Source: Aromatoleum aromaticum EbN1
Lineage (GTDB): Bacteria; Pseudomonadota; Gammaproteobacteria; Burkholderiales; Rhodocyclaceae
Length of the DNA: 64,000 bases
Reading direction: 5' to 3'
Assembly (NCBI RefSeq): GCF_000025965.1
Contig: NC_006824.1
Coordinates: forward strand, 124,001-188,000
Positions within the stretch are counted from its first letter, which is position 1. Each line of letters opens with the position of its first letter. Made by a program: the position numbers and the translations under genes. Positions 18,678 through 27,610 of this stretch are shown in pieces. Below the pieces are notes generated by a model. The model was not told the origin of the DNA. It made no database searches and saw nothing but the letters and a program-made list of their open reading frames with translations.

Positions 18678-19164
18678 ATTCCTCCGCAAGCGCTCCGTCA
18701 GAGCAGTCGTTTCCGCCCTAACGCGACCCCAGTGGACTTTCTGTCAACCCCGTCCCTACAGACCGTCCGCATACCGGTTGTGCCGTTGATCATGCGTTCA
18801 TCGTCATTCCTGGCGTGATCGGTTCTCGACTGCGGGCCTTTGGACAAGGGCAGAACAGACTTTCTTTCCCCAATCGAGCTTGTTCGACGCTGTGCGCCGG
18901 AGCCTGCGACTACCCGCTCCGGCTGGTCTCAATGACTCATCGGTGCGGACGAGGCATGGAGATCAGTCGCGCCACCCTTGGGTGTCAGCCAGGGAGGCTC
19001 TCAATCGGTCGGCCTGACCTGCTCCCTGCGCTTCTCGGGTCCGTTTTCCTCTTGCGAACACGCGCCTGGCCTGCGAGCTGTCGTCATGACTTTTGATTTG
19101 CTGGCCGAACCCAGGTGCTCGGTCGGTCGCCGTCCACAGGCGGACCTGCCGCGCTATTTTCAGG
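18678..19164. other. Intergenic DNA upstream of the korA promoter, no gene recognised
   Basis: About 490 bp without a convincing coding frame, ribosome site or repeat. Both strands carry short open frames, but none resembles a known protein. It probably holds scars of insertions, because an IS3 transposase tail follows immediately. Confidence 0.5.
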
Positions 19165-19286
19165 CTTGGCAGGAGATCGCCGAGTACACCGAAATCTTCT
19201 ACGATTGTTAGCGAAAGCAGGCCCGACTGGGCTACCTGTCACCTGCTTCCTTCCGGCAGCAGTACTACATACAGATGGTGGCTTGA
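19165..19286 (+). pseudogene. IS3-family transposase tail
   Basis: Reads IAEYTEIFYDC, a stop, then RKQARLGYLSPASFRQQYYIQMVA and a stop: the C-terminus of an IS3-type OrfB (consensus EYIEIFYNRQRRHSALGYLSP) with an in-frame TAG. Nothing of the rest of the element is visible next to it. Confidence 0.75.
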
Positions 19287-19336
19287 ACGCTTGAACTCCA
19301 CGCTTGCCGACCCACCTCAGTCGAGGATCAGGAGAC

Positions 19337-20296
19337 TCATGGCGCGTCTCCGCGGGCGCCGGGCGGCGTGGTCGGTGATGCGACATGCTTCTCTCGATGC
19401 CGTTGTACCTTAGCCAAGATCTTCTTCACCGCGGCCAGTTCCTCCTGGGCGACCTCCGCGCGTCCCTGCCAACGTGCTGCCTCATCCCGGGCCGTGTAGG
19501 CCTGCTTCCGATAAGACTCCGCCGCCACTTTCTGTCCCTCGAGCTGCTCCCGCAAAGGCTCCGCCTGCAGCTTATGCGCCTGGCGCAGGTCGTCGGTCTG
19601 CTGCATGAAGTGCCTGCGGTCGGCCTCGGCCTGGCTATGCACCTGGGTAAGTTCTGCTCCATGGCGCTCTCGCTCCTGGCGCATGGACTCATCGTGTTGA
19701 TGCCGTACAGCCTGGAGCACCTCGTCGTGGCGGGTGCGCTCGGACTCGAGTGTCGTCATCGCCCTTGCCAAGTCTTCCCGCAATGCCGTTATCTGATGGT
19801 CGCGGGCGGCGAGGGCGGCCTGCTGCTCCCGAAGGCGTGTCTCCAGTTCGGCCAAGCTGTGTTCTCGAGCCTGTAGCGTTGCCTTTGCCTCCTTGAGTTC
19901 TCCATTCAGGAGGAGGTTCTCGCGTTCGACCGCTGCCACCTTCTCATCTGCAGCTTCGAGTCGCACCTGCCACTCAGCCTCTTTCATTGCCAGCTCGCCG
20001 AGCTTCCGCTGGTAGCTTTCCTCGGCCCGGGCCAGGGCCAGCTTCCAGACGGTTTCCACCAAGTTGTCGGATGCGGCTACCAGTTCTTCTGGAAGGGCAG
20101 TGTTTTCGCGCTTTGCTGTGATGGTCGCGGCGGTCTCCTGGCGCCAGCGCCGGATCATGTCGCTGACTACCTGCTGCCCACCTCGACTGCCGATGGCGGA
20201 ATAGACCTTTGCAAAGGACACGGTTTCGCCCGCTCGGAACAGTTCCGTGCACGCCTTCTCAACCTGGTCGTACTGGACTTCAGTGATGCGGACCAT
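19337..20296 (-). CDS. KfrA-like DNA-binding coiled-coil protein
   Basis: A 319-residue protein with an N-terminal KfrA_N-type DNA-binding region (VRITEVQYDQVEKACTELFRAG...VYSAIGSRGGQQVVSDMIRRW, about 1-60) and a continuous coiled coil from about 85 to 300 rich in Glu, Gln, Ala and Arg. KfrA proteins autoregulate and form a nucleoprotein scaffold that aids plasmid stability; TnpT of Tn4651-type transposons has the same layout, and the two cannot be separated by eye. Start ATG at 20294-20296. The gene before it on the same strand is split by an IS21-family element. Confidence 0.65.
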   Translation of the reverse strand: MVRITEVQYDQVEKACTELFRAGETVSFAKVYSAIGSRGGQQVVSDMIRRWRQETAATITAKRENTALPEELVAASDNLVETVWKLALARAEESYQRKLGELAMKEAEWQVRLEAADEKVAAVERENLLLNGELKEAKATLQAREHSLAELETRLREQQAALAARDHQITALREDLARAMTTLESERTRHDEVLQAVRHQHDESMRQERERHGAELTQVHSQAEADRRHFMQQTDDLRQAHKLQAEPLREQLEGQKVAAESYRKQAYTARDEAARWQGRAEVAQEELAAVKKILAKVQRHREKHVASPTTPPGARGDAP

Positions 20297-20804
20297 TCTC
20301 GGTTTCCTGTTCGATCTGTACTTCAAGTTCCCGGGCAGCCTCAATCTCCCCCATCTCGCGGTACGCCGCGGGCCCACGGCAACTGCTGCGCGCGGGTGGG
20401 TCTTGAATCTTGCCAGGAGCGCGTCGCCTCCTGGGTCTGAACGCCAAGCTGAAGGCCGTGCCCATGCTTCAGCAGCCGGTCCATATCGTCCTGGGCAAGG
20501 AACGCGGGGGCAGCGGTTGCCGGCGAGCAGTCGAAGTGCTGGCGAATACGCGCTGCATACGCGAGGTCGCCAGCAGACTCCATGTACTCCGCCAACTCCT
20601 GACCAGGCGTCGCGTAGTGCGCCACGAGCAACGACGCCAAGTCCGGATGACCGAGCTTGTAGGCCTCCAGTGCAATGCTGGCCAGCATCGAGGCATACCT
20701 ATTGGTAACGACCCATGCAGCCTCGGCCATGGCCTGCCCGGCGTCAATTACCGTGGCCTGTCGACGTCAATTATCCTGGCCGGTGGAAGCGAGGCATGAG
20801 GGGT

Positions 20805-21602
20805 TCAGCCTTTCGGTTTCGAGGTTGTGGGTTTGCGTTGCTCAGAAGGGGCGAGCCCCTTCTGAGCAACGCGGCGGCGGAAGCTCTCGACGTTCATCTC
20901 GAAGATCGTGGCGTGATGTACAAGACGATCGACTGCGGCCAGCGTCATGGCCGGTTCGGCAAAGACGTGGTCCCAGCCGGAGAATGGCTGGTTGGCCGTG
21001 ATGGCCAAACTCTTTCGCTCGTAGCGTTCGGCGATGAGTTCGAACAGCACCGAGGTCTCGCCCTGGTCGCGGCGGACATAGCTGAAGTCGTCACAGATCA
21101 GCAGATCGAAGCGGTCGAGCCTGGCCAGTTCGGCCGGCAGCCGCAGATCGCGCCGAGCCGCCTGCAACCGCTGCACCAGATCGCTCGTGCGGGTGAAGAG
21201 CACGCGGTATCCGCGTTCGACGAGCGCGTGGCCCAGGCCGGCGATCAAGTGTGTCTTGCCGACACCTGGCGGACCGAACAGCAGGATGTTGGCGCCTTGC
21301 TCGAGCCAGCTGTCGCCCTCGGCGAGCGCAGTGACGTGAGCCTTGGAGACCGTCGGCACGGCAGCGAAGTCGAACGCCGACAGCCGCTTGTCGGGCGGCA
21401 AGGCCGACTCGGCCCGATGGCGATCGATACGGCGCCGCTCGCGCTCATTCATTTCGTGCTCGCACAGTGCCGCCAGAAACCGCTCGGCAGGCCAACCCTC
21501 GCGGTTGGACTGCTCGGCCAGGGCCGGCCACAGACGCTTGATGGTGGGCAAGCGCAGTTCGGTGAGCATCATCGGCAGCGTGGCGGCCTCGAGCGCGCTC
21601 AT
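20805..21602 (-). CDS. istB: IS21 helper ATPase IstB, copy C
   Basis: A 265-residue AAA+ ATPase. Walker A LLFGPPGVGKTHL (about 105), Walker B LLICDDFSYV (about 165), and the C-terminal SFRRRVAQKG. Start ATG 21600-21602 overlaps the istA stop (ATGA). Length and motif order are those of IstB from the longer-IstA IS21 subgroup. Intact. Confidence 0.92.
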   Translation of the reverse strand: MSALEAATLPMMLTELRLPTIKRLWPALAEQSNREGWPAERFLAALCEHEMNERERRRIDRHRAESALPPDKRLSAFDFAAVPTVSKAHVTALAEGDSWLEQGANILLFGPPGVGKTHLIAGLGHALVERGYRVLFTRTSDLVQRLQAARRDLRLPAELARLDRFDLLICDDFSYVRRDQGETSVLFELIAERYERKSLAITANQPFSGWDHVFAEPAMTLAAVDRLVHHATIFEMNVESFRRRVAQKGLAPSEQRKPTTSKPKG

Positions 21603-23095
21603 GCCGCCACCGCGAACAAGTCGTCGTAGGCCGACAGCGTCGGCAACGACACGGTGACCACCGGCATCGGTGTCTCGCGCGGTGCGAAGCGCTCCGCCAG
21701 CGTGTCCAGATCGGGCACGGCGTCCGCCTGCAGCACCTCGCCGAGCACCTGTGCCAGTTGCGCTTCACAGGCACCGCGTGCGGCCAGATCGAGCAGGCCG
21801 ACCATGAGCTTGCACGCCTGGCGCTCGGGTAGTTTCTCGACGAGCCGCTCCCAGGTCTGCCGGTACTCTGTGCGGGGGAACATCTCGTCGCGCAGCGCCC
21901 AGCGGGCGAAGGCGCCGGGCTTGCGCTTGAGCGCGGGCAACAGGTGGCGGTAGTCGATCTGCTTGCCGCGTGGTTTTCCCGCCGGCACCGTCCCACGCAC
22001 GCTCTCGAACACGGACACTCCGCCGAGCCAGCCTTCCAGGCGCTCCGGGTAGAGACGGAACTGGAGCCGGTGGCCGATCAGGCGCGAGGGCACGCTGTAG
22101 AGCACGCGCCGGATGCTGACCGTACCGAACTTGGTCACGCGTGCCTCGATCTCCTCGTACTCGCTGGTGCGGCGAATCGGCAGCGCCTTGAGTTGGCTGC
22201 GCTCCTCGGTCAGCTGCGTCTGGATGCGTCGGTTCAGCCGTGCAACGACATCGGCGACGACGCGTTGGTAGTCGGCGACCGTGGCAAAGTCGCGATGCCC
22301 GCGCAGCAGCAATGCCTGATCGAGCGCGCCCTTGAGACTGCCCTGGCGCGATTCGATCGCGCCGTTCTCGTGCGACTGCCCAAGATTGTTCCGCGTCGGA
22401 CGCATGCCATAGTGCCGGCACAGGTCTGCATAGCGGCGCGTGAGCGTTTCCGCTTCGGCCAGGTTGTTGAAGGCGGCCGACAGGCTGTCGGTGCGGTGCT
22501 CTTCGGGCACGCCGCTCAGGGCCCACAAGGCATTCTGCAGCCCCTGCGCCAGCGCGGCGAAGCTCTCGCCGCCGCACACGAGCTCGGCATGGCGCCAGCC
22601 TGAGTAGGCGAGCGCGAACTGGTACAGGCGATGCTCGAAGTGCTCGCCGGCGATCGAGACATTCAGTTCGTTGCACACGGTGAAGTCGGACAGTGCCAGC
22701 CGCCCGGGCGGGTTGGACTGGGCGAAGAAGACCTCCTTCTCCTGACCATGCTCGGCCCGCCACAGGCGAATCCGCCGCTGCAGCGTGCGTAGCACGCCAT
22801 CGCCGAACACCTCACCGTGCCGGCGCTGCAACTCCTCGAGCAGCGTACGGCCCTGCAGCCCCGGCTCGCGCTCGAGCAGCGGTACCAGCTCTTCCTCCCA
22901 CACCCCCGCCAGCGGGTCGGCACGCGTTCGCCATGTCCTCGCTCCTTCTTGCGACGGCAGTCCGTCGGCCTGCTCGATGCGCCGTGCCGAGCGTACGCTG
23001 ATGCCCATCCGGGCCGCGGCGATCTGCTGCGTCGCCTGCCTTCTTGCTTCCTTGTATTTGCGCACTTGTTCGTCCGTGATCTTCCTGCCGGGCAC
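21599..23095 (-). CDS. istA: IS21-family transposase IstA, copy C
   Basis: A 498-residue transposase. N-terminal helix-turn-helix (ATQQIAAARMGISVRSARRIEQ, about 20-42), DDE core with Asp in ALSDFTVCNELN, Asp in EEHRTDSLSAAF and Glu in GQSHENGAIESRQG, then the C-terminal Mu-type domain (SVPSRLIGHRLQFRLYPERLEGWLGG). Starts with GTG at 23093-23095. No disruption; the element may be active. Confidence 0.9.
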   Translation of the reverse strand: MPGRKITDEQVRKYKEARRQATQQIAAARMGISVRSARRIEQADGLPSQEGARTWRTRADPLAGVWEEELVPLLEREPGLQGRTLLEELQRRHGEVFGDGVLRTLQRRIRLWRAEHGQEKEVFFAQSNPPGRLALSDFTVCNELNVSIAGEHFEHRLYQFALAYSGWRHAELVCGGESFAALAQGLQNALWALSGVPEEHRTDSLSAAFNNLAEAETLTRRYADLCRHYGMRPTRNNLGQSHENGAIESRQGSLKGALDQALLLRGHRDFATVADYQRVVADVVARLNRRIQTQLTEERSQLKALPIRRTSEYEEIEARVTKFGTVSIRRVLYSVPSRLIGHRLQFRLYPERLEGWLGGVSVFESVRGTVPAGKPRGKQIDYRHLLPALKRKPGAFARWALRDEMFPRTEYRQTWERLVEKLPERQACKLMVGLLDLAARGACEAQLAQVLGEVLQADAVPDLDTLAERFAPRETPMPVVTVSLPTLSAYDDLFAVAA

Positions 23096-23540
23096 TGAGC
23101 GTCTCCCAACGTCTCTCGTCAGAAGAGCACTCTATCCCTCGCTTCCGGACCTTCCCGGCTACAGATCCAACCGGCCAAGATAGTTGTCGTCGACCGGCCA
23201 GGCTAATTGTCACCGACCAATGGCCCGGGTCTGCAGTTGGTCTGGCACCGGGGGCCTCGGCTGACGTAGCGGCACTCCCATCATCAAGACAGACACCTGG
23301 GCGACGAATAGCGGCGCGTACTTGCGTTCCCGCAACAGCGTAATGGGCTGATGACCATGCTCTTGCGCATCCCCGGCCCCCTTCGGCAGAAGGCTATGGG
23401 CCAAGAATTCGTTTTCTTCTCTTGCAACCTCGAGCCAGGCATGTAGCAGCAAGGCCTCGAGGTCGTCACCAGCCGCCTTCGGGGCGGCGTCATGGGATTA
23501 CGGGGCATGTGGGCTCCAATACGATGGAAGCCTAGCAAAT

Positions 23541-23570
23541 ATACGTGCATACGTGTTGATACGCACGTAT
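23541..23570. promoter_or_regulatory. 30-bp palindrome upstream of the split gene/KfrA-like operon
   Basis: ATACGTGC at the left and GCACGTAT at the right are perfect complements, and the core repeats TACGTG/CACGTA around GTTGAT. It lies about 90 bp upstream of the first gene of the KfrA-like operon in its original arrangement. KfrA-type proteins bind inverted repeats in their own promoters, so this is a good operator candidate (inference). Confidence 0.5.
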
Positions 23571-23947
23571 AGCGTTATATTTGTGTCGTTTTGTCTTAGT
23601 TTCTGGTCTTTATTCCCATTATGACCAGTTTCTTTTACCCTACGTTGGCGAACTCAAAACACCCTTCGAATAGCCCAAATGTTCCACGGAGAAATCAAGC
23701 TGATCGGCGCATGAAAGCCGCGCCGTTGCTGGACTCTGAGCCTTCCAGGTCGAAGTGTTTTTTCTTTCTTCGTTGTTCCACGCGCCCCCTGAAAAGGAGT
23801 TCGCATGCCCGCAACAGACGACAACCAGAAATTAGTAACTGATCGCCGGCCAACCGTTCATCGCCGGCGTCACCAGCTGGCCCGACGACCGTTTCGAGTA
23901 CCGAATCTTCGGCGGCACTCATCTGCTGCAGATCTGCCTGGCTAACC
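23571..23947 (+). other. Region without a secure gene
   Basis: A short plus-strand frame starts at 23803 (MPATDDNQKLVTDRRPT...) after AAAAGGAG with good spacing. It closes after 47 codons, and in the next frame the text QPFIAGVTSWPDDRFEYRIFGG reads more like protein, so a small gene with a frameshift, truncated by the IS630 relic, is possible. Nothing else is seen. Confidence 0.3.
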
Positions 23948-24780
23948 TAGTGTGCTGAGTTAGAAATTCGCAGACAAAACCGTTCAATGTTGGCGAGAAT
24001 TTCGTCGGCTGATTTGGTCCATGCGAATGGTCTTGGATCTTCGTTGTAGCGTGTGAGGTAATCGCGGATGACCTGCTCGAGCTGGCGAGTGGAGCGGTGC
24101 GTACCGCGGCGGCTCTGTTTCTCGGTGAGGGCGGCAAACCAGCGCTCGATCTGGTTGATCCAGGAGGCCGAGGTCCGGGTGAAATGGACGTGGAAGCGCG
24201 GATGACGGACAAACCAGTTCCTGATCTTGGGCGTCTTGTGCGTGCCGTAGTTGTCCATCACCAGAGGGATGTCGAGATCGGCCGGGACGTTGGCTTCGAT
24301 GGTGCGCAGAAACGTCAGAAACTCGCCGCTGCGGTGGCATCGGTGCAACTCCCCGATGACTTCTCCCGTGGCGATATCGAGCGCAGCGAACAATGTCGTC
24401 GTGCCGTGGCGCATGTAGTCATGCGTGCGACGTTCGGGAAGCCCCGGCGCCAGCGGCAGGATCGGCTGGGTGCGGTCGAGCGCCTGGATCGGGCTCTTCT
24501 CATCGACGCACTACACCATCGCTTTGACCGGGGGATCCAGATACAGCCCGTCGATGTCGCGGACTTTGTCGACGAACAGTGGATTGGTCGAGAGCTTGAA
24601 CGTTTCCTGCCGGTGCGGTTGCAGACCGAAGGCGCGCCAGATGCGGCTGACGGCGGTTTGCCACAGCCCGCTCTCGCGCGCCATGCTGCCACGCTTCGAG
24701 CTGCTCACGCTCGCCGTCGTTCAGCACGATCTATGCCTTCGGTCTGCCCATCACTTTCTCCCGCCGCCAATCTTATGGCA
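23947..24780 (-). pseudogene. IS630-family transposase, interrupted
   Basis: The C-terminal half is readable: [31 protein letters not shown] (Asp) and [15 protein letters not shown] (Glu) are the IS630 DDE landmarks. Upstream, DPPVKAMV is followed by an in-frame TAG where family members read Leu, then [16 protein letters not shown]. The N-terminal DNA-binding region is shortened and shifted between frames. Not functional. The TAG stop is completed by the duplicated TA of the insertion. Confidence 0.88.
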
Positions 24781-24832
24781 TGCGAGACAAGCCGATGAGC
24801 CATTTATTCATGCAATTTACAACTCACCACGC
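23950..24832 (-). mobile_element. IS630-family element, decayed
   Basis: The ends share GTGTGCTGAGTTAGAAATT / complement GCGTGGTGAGTTGTAAATT and are flanked by TA (23948-23949, 24833-24834), the IS630 target duplication. About 883 bp, shorter than usual. Confidence 0.85.
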
Positions 24833-25344
24833 TAGCTGAACAGATACAGCAGCCCGACGACGAGCGCCGCATAGAAGGCGAACTTAATCAGGACGCCAAG
24901 CACCTTCATCGCAAGGCCGAGCACCACGAGGGCGACATACACTGCAACCCCTCCGGCCGCGCCCCACAGCGCGCCTTTCACGCCCCAGGCAAACAGCACC
25001 GAGTCGGCCACGATGTTCAACCCGAAGACGGCGTATGCGACCATCAACAGCGCGCCCAGGACGGCGCAACCCTTGACGCAACCGGCGAGGCTCGGCGCTC
25101 CACCGCTGCCAGCGGCGGCGACGGCCGAAGGACCATAGGAGGCGGACCCTGGCGCAGGGCGCGTCAGCGATGCGGCGTACTTCAGCTGCTTCTCGAGGTG
25201 CTCCTGGCCTTCGCGCTCGGACTGTCGCCGCGCCGCTTCCTCGGCGCGCCGCTCCTCCTCGAGTCGCGCCCAGCGCCCCATCTTCGCTTCATAGGTGTGC
25301 TGCGCGCCGGTGGAGAAATACCCTTTGTTGAACTCGTCGCTCAT
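24832..25344 (-). CDS. Small membrane protein, unrecognised
   Basis: A 170-residue protein starting at ATG 25342-25344 with GGAGGTG close upstream. The N-terminal half is charged (EAKMGRWARLEEERRAEEAARRQSEREGQEHLEKQL), likely helical; the C-terminal half has two or three hydrophobic segments (CVKGCAVLGALLMVAYAVFGL, WGAAGGVAVYVALVVLGLAM, FAFYAALVVGLLYLFS). Topology suggests an inner-membrane protein with a cytoplasmic coiled N-terminus. Its stop codon TAG coincides with the IS630 target TA, and the uninterrupted DNA would also have had TAG, so the protein is probably full length. Function unknown. Confidence 0.75.
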   Translation of the reverse strand: MSDEFNKGYFSTGAQHTYEAKMGRWARLEEERRAEEAARRQSEREGQEHLEKQLKYAASLTRPAPGSASYGPSAVAAAGSGGAPSLAGCVKGCAVLGALLMVAYAVFGLNIVADSVLFAWGVKGALWGAAGGVAVYVALVVLGLAMKVLGVLIKFAFYAALVVGLLYLFS

Positions 25345-25435
25345 CGCACACCTCCGCGCCGCGCGAGGGCGGCGGTCCTTCCTCAGACTCCTACTATAGA
25401 AGGGCGCGGGGCGCTTGCAACGACGCTTTTGGCGA

Positions 25436-26092
25436 TCAGTCCTCCGCCACGACGAAACCCGCGCGCGCGGCCGCCTCGAGCAACATTTTCCAGCCCGCGG
25501 GCGTCTCGAAGCTCGTTTGCCGGTCGACGCCGAGCTCGCCGTCACGAACCCGATCGCCGAAAAACAGCACGCAATCGCTCTCGTCATGCTGGCGCGAGCG
25601 CCAGACAAGGCCGTCGATGTCGGCGAAGGCGGCGTGCAGGGCTTCGCCCCAGCGCGCAGTGCGCCCGTAATGGCTCGGACCGGGCTCGAGGAGCTGCGCG
25701 CGCAGCAGCGCGAGCTGTCGCAGGTTGTCGCCGCCCAGGCGCAGCAGCCGCAACGGACGGCGCGGGACGATTAGCGCGTAGGCATGGCGCAGCACGCGCT
25801 TTTTCGGCACCGCCGCGCGGCCCGGATAGCCCGCTGAAGGCTCGAGCCGAAAAAGCGTCTCGCACAGGGCGCCGACGAGCGTCGAGCCGCCGTAGAGCGT
25901 CGGTATCGACGCGCCGCCGAGGCGGGCGATCGGATGGAAGCGCCCCTTGCCTTTGCCGGGATTGAAGCTGCTCGCCCCGTGCTCGAGCTCGTGAATGTGG
26001 TACAGCGCCCGCCCGCGCAGCCAGAATTCGGGCTCGAGCGGAAGAGTTCGAAGCGCAGCCGCGTCGGGCGGCAGCGGGACGAGCTCAGCCAT
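25436..26092 (-). CDS. RES-domain toxin
   Basis: A 218-residue RES-domain protein: RGRALYHIH...GRFHPIA, LYGGSTLVGALCETLFR (conserved Glu) and the later Ser-containing region give the Arg-Glu-Ser signature. Characterised members of this toxin class degrade NAD+ and stop growth until neutralised. Its ATG (26090-26092) overlaps the end of the upstream gene by 8 bp, the normal antitoxin-toxin order. C-terminal WKMLLEAAARAGFVV fits the family. No disruption. As part of a plasmid it likely serves as an addiction module. Confidence 0.85.
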   Translation of the reverse strand: MAELVPLPPDAAALRTLPLEPEFWLRGRALYHIHELEHGASSFNPGKGKGRFHPIARLGGASIPTLYGGSTLVGALCETLFRLEPSAGYPGRAAVPKKRVLRHAYALIVPRRPLRLLRLGGDNLRQLALLRAQLLEPGPSHYGRTARWGEALHAAFADIDGLVWRSRQHDESDCVLFFGDRVRDGELGVDRQTSFETPAGWKMLLEAAARAGFVVAED

Positions 26093-26744
26093 GGAACATG
26101 TCGTGTTCCTCGCGCGCCGCGGCAGCGACCCGATCACGTTTGGCGGGCCAAACGTCAAGCGGTGCGGCCCCGTCGAGCCAGTCGTTGGGAGTGATGAACC
26201 AGATCCCGAGCGACCACCCTTCGTAATCGGGGGCGAGGGCCTCGATGATTGAGCGCACCTCCGAATAAGGCCGGCTGGTGCCCGGGTCGAACTGGAAGGC
26301 CGGGAACAGCATAGCCTTGTCTCGTACGCCGAAAACCCGCTTTTCGGCGGACCAGCGCGAGGTGAGGGCGTGCCGGTTCTCGGCCGAGGACTTGGCGAAC
26401 TCGGCGACTTTGGCGGCGCTCCACAGCTGCGTACGCTGGGCGAACTGCTCCCGCAGGACGAGGTTTGCGTCCAGGTGCGCTGCGAGCGCGGGCGAACGCT
26501 GCAACAGCGCCTCGGTGCGCTCCTTCAGGAGCGATTGCAGGCCGGGGTCGCGTGCGCCGCCGGGTGCTTGGCGATCGGCAGCTGCGTCGCCGGCCGGCGC
26601 CACGTAGTTCCTATTCTCGAACCCACGAACGACGATCCGTAGATCCTGCGTAAAGACGACCCGGCGCTTGCGAGGGCCGGCGGGCGACAGCGGCCGGTAG
26701 CGAGACTGAGCAACCAGTCGGCCGAGCTTGGGTTCGTTGGGCAT
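26085..26744 (-). CDS. Antitoxin-like partner of the RES toxin
   Basis: A 219-residue protein starting at ATG 26742-26744 with CGGAG 6 bases upstream. The C-terminal ~60 residues (FQFDPGTSRPYSEVRSIIEAL...EGWSLGIWFITPNDWLDGAAPLDVW) follow the toxin-binding domain pattern of Xre/MbcA/ParS-type antitoxins. The N-terminal part is longer than in the usual ~150-residue antitoxins, and I see no clear Xre helix-turn-helix. A TATAAT-like -10 box (complement at 26773-26778) lies 29 bp upstream. Assignment rests on the C-terminal pattern and the operon. Confidence 0.72.
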   Translation of the reverse strand: MPNEPKLGRLVAQSRYRPLSPAGPRKRRVVFTQDLRIVVRGFENRNYVAPAGDAAADRQAPGGARDPGLQSLLKERTEALLQRSPALAAHLDANLVLREQFAQRTQLWSAAKVAEFAKSSAENRHALTSRWSAEKRVFGVRDKAMLFPAFQFDPGTSRPYSEVRSIIEALAPDYEGWSLGIWFITPNDWLDGAAPLDVWPAKRDRVAAAAREEHDMFHG

Positions 26745-26908
26745 GCGCCGCTCCGGTTGGTATATGAGTTCAATTATAGCAACCCTCCGCTAACGACGCT
26801 CACTTTCAGGAGGAGCGAAGGGACGAAAGTGGCGGGCGGCCGGGACTTGAGGTAGCCTGACGAAAATGGACACTCCCGGTTGGTAGACTTGCGGAACGGG
26901 AGCAGCAG

Positions 26909-27091
26909 ATGCAAAGAAAATGTCAGCATTACACGCCGGAGTTTCCGCCGGGGGGGCGGTCGGTCGCGGAACTGGAGGCCGAAAACGCCCGGTTGCGCAA
27001 AGAGTTGGCGGAAGCCCGGATCGAGCGCGACGCAATAAAAAAGGCCGTCGCGTACTTTGCCAGGGAGTCGCTGCCCGGTACGCGTTCATGA
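26909..27091 (+). pseudogene. IS3-family OrfA, internally deleted
   Basis: Sixty residues. It begins MQRKCQHYTPEF like a normal OrfA, but the helix-turn-helix region is missing and the text jumps in frame to PGGRSVAELEAENARLRKELAEA, the leucine-zipper part, ending FARESLPGTRS. Overlaps orfB by 4 bp. OrfA normally gives DNA binding; this one cannot. Confidence 0.75.
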
Positions 27092-27540
27092 AGCACTGGC
27101 GACTCCGCTTTCCAGTCAAGGTCATGAGCCGCGTGTTCGACGTCTCACGCAGCGGCTTTTACGCTTGGCTGAAACGGCCGCCGTCGTGCAAGCGCCAGTC
27201 GGACGAGCGGCTGAAAGTGGCGATCAACGTCGCCCACCCGCGCAGCCGCGAGACTTACGACGTACCTCGTCTGCAGCCGGAGCTGGCCGCGGGCGGCTTT
27301 GCTGCCGGCCGCGACCGCATCGCCCGCCTGTGGCGCGAGCTGGGCCTTCGCTGCCGACAAAAGCGCAAATTCAAGGCGACGACGAACTCGAATCACAGCT
27401 TGCCGGTGGCAGAGAACGTGCTCGGACAGACCTTTGCCCCGCGCGCACCGAATCAGGGGTGGGTCACCGATCTGACGTACCTCCCGACAGGCGAAGGCTG
27501 CCTGTACCCTGCCCTACCTCGCATGGACGCTCTCTATTGA
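27088..27540 (+). pseudogene. IS3-family OrfB, truncated
   Basis: About 150 residues from MKHWRLRFPVKVMSRVFDVSRSGFYAWLKRPP through the RCRQKRKFKATTNSNHSLPVAENVL linker to NQGWVTDLTYLPTGEG, which holds the first catalytic Asp. After it the frame slips (GCLYPALPRMDALY) and ends. The second Asp and the Glu are absent. Dead. Confidence 0.8.
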
Positions 27541-27610
27541 CCCTGCGGCCACAGAGCAAGCGGGCCCGTGGGCGACGCGATGCGTGCGTTCCCGGCTACC
27601 ATTTAACGCC

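Larger units (their letters stand above)
20735..23219 (-). mobile_element. IS21-family element, copy C (2485 bp)
   Basis: Starts TGCCCGGCGTCAATTACC and ends with the complement of TGGTCGGTGACAATTAGCC; each end has two tandem copies of the (G)TCAATTA..CTGGCC motif, as usual in IS21. The 6-bp target ATGGCC is duplicated at 20729-20734 and 23220-23225. The proteins differ strongly from copies A/B, so it is another member of the family. Confidence 0.93.
20341..23452 (-). pseudogene. Unrecognised gene upstream of the KfrA-like gene, split by IS21-family copy C
   Basis: Pieces 23452-23226 and 20734-20341 rejoin in frame when copy C and one ATGGCC duplication are removed, giving about 206 residues: LLLHAWLEVAREENEFLAHSL... 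then AMAEAAWVVTNRYASMLAS...HYATPGQELAEYMESAGD. I recognise no family. The 5' end is unclear: the frame opens after a TAA with a TTG as first usable codon, while an ATG in another frame (near 23510) has a better context, so a frameshift near the start is possible. Probably co-transcribed with the KfrA-like gene 45 bp downstream. Confidence 0.6.
26862..27540 (+). mobile_element. IS3-family element, truncated
   Basis: Left end near 26862 (TGACGAAAATGGACACTCCC), then two overlapping frames orfA and orfB. The right part, including most of the catalytic core and the right repeat, is missing; integrase DNA follows. Confidence 0.75.
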
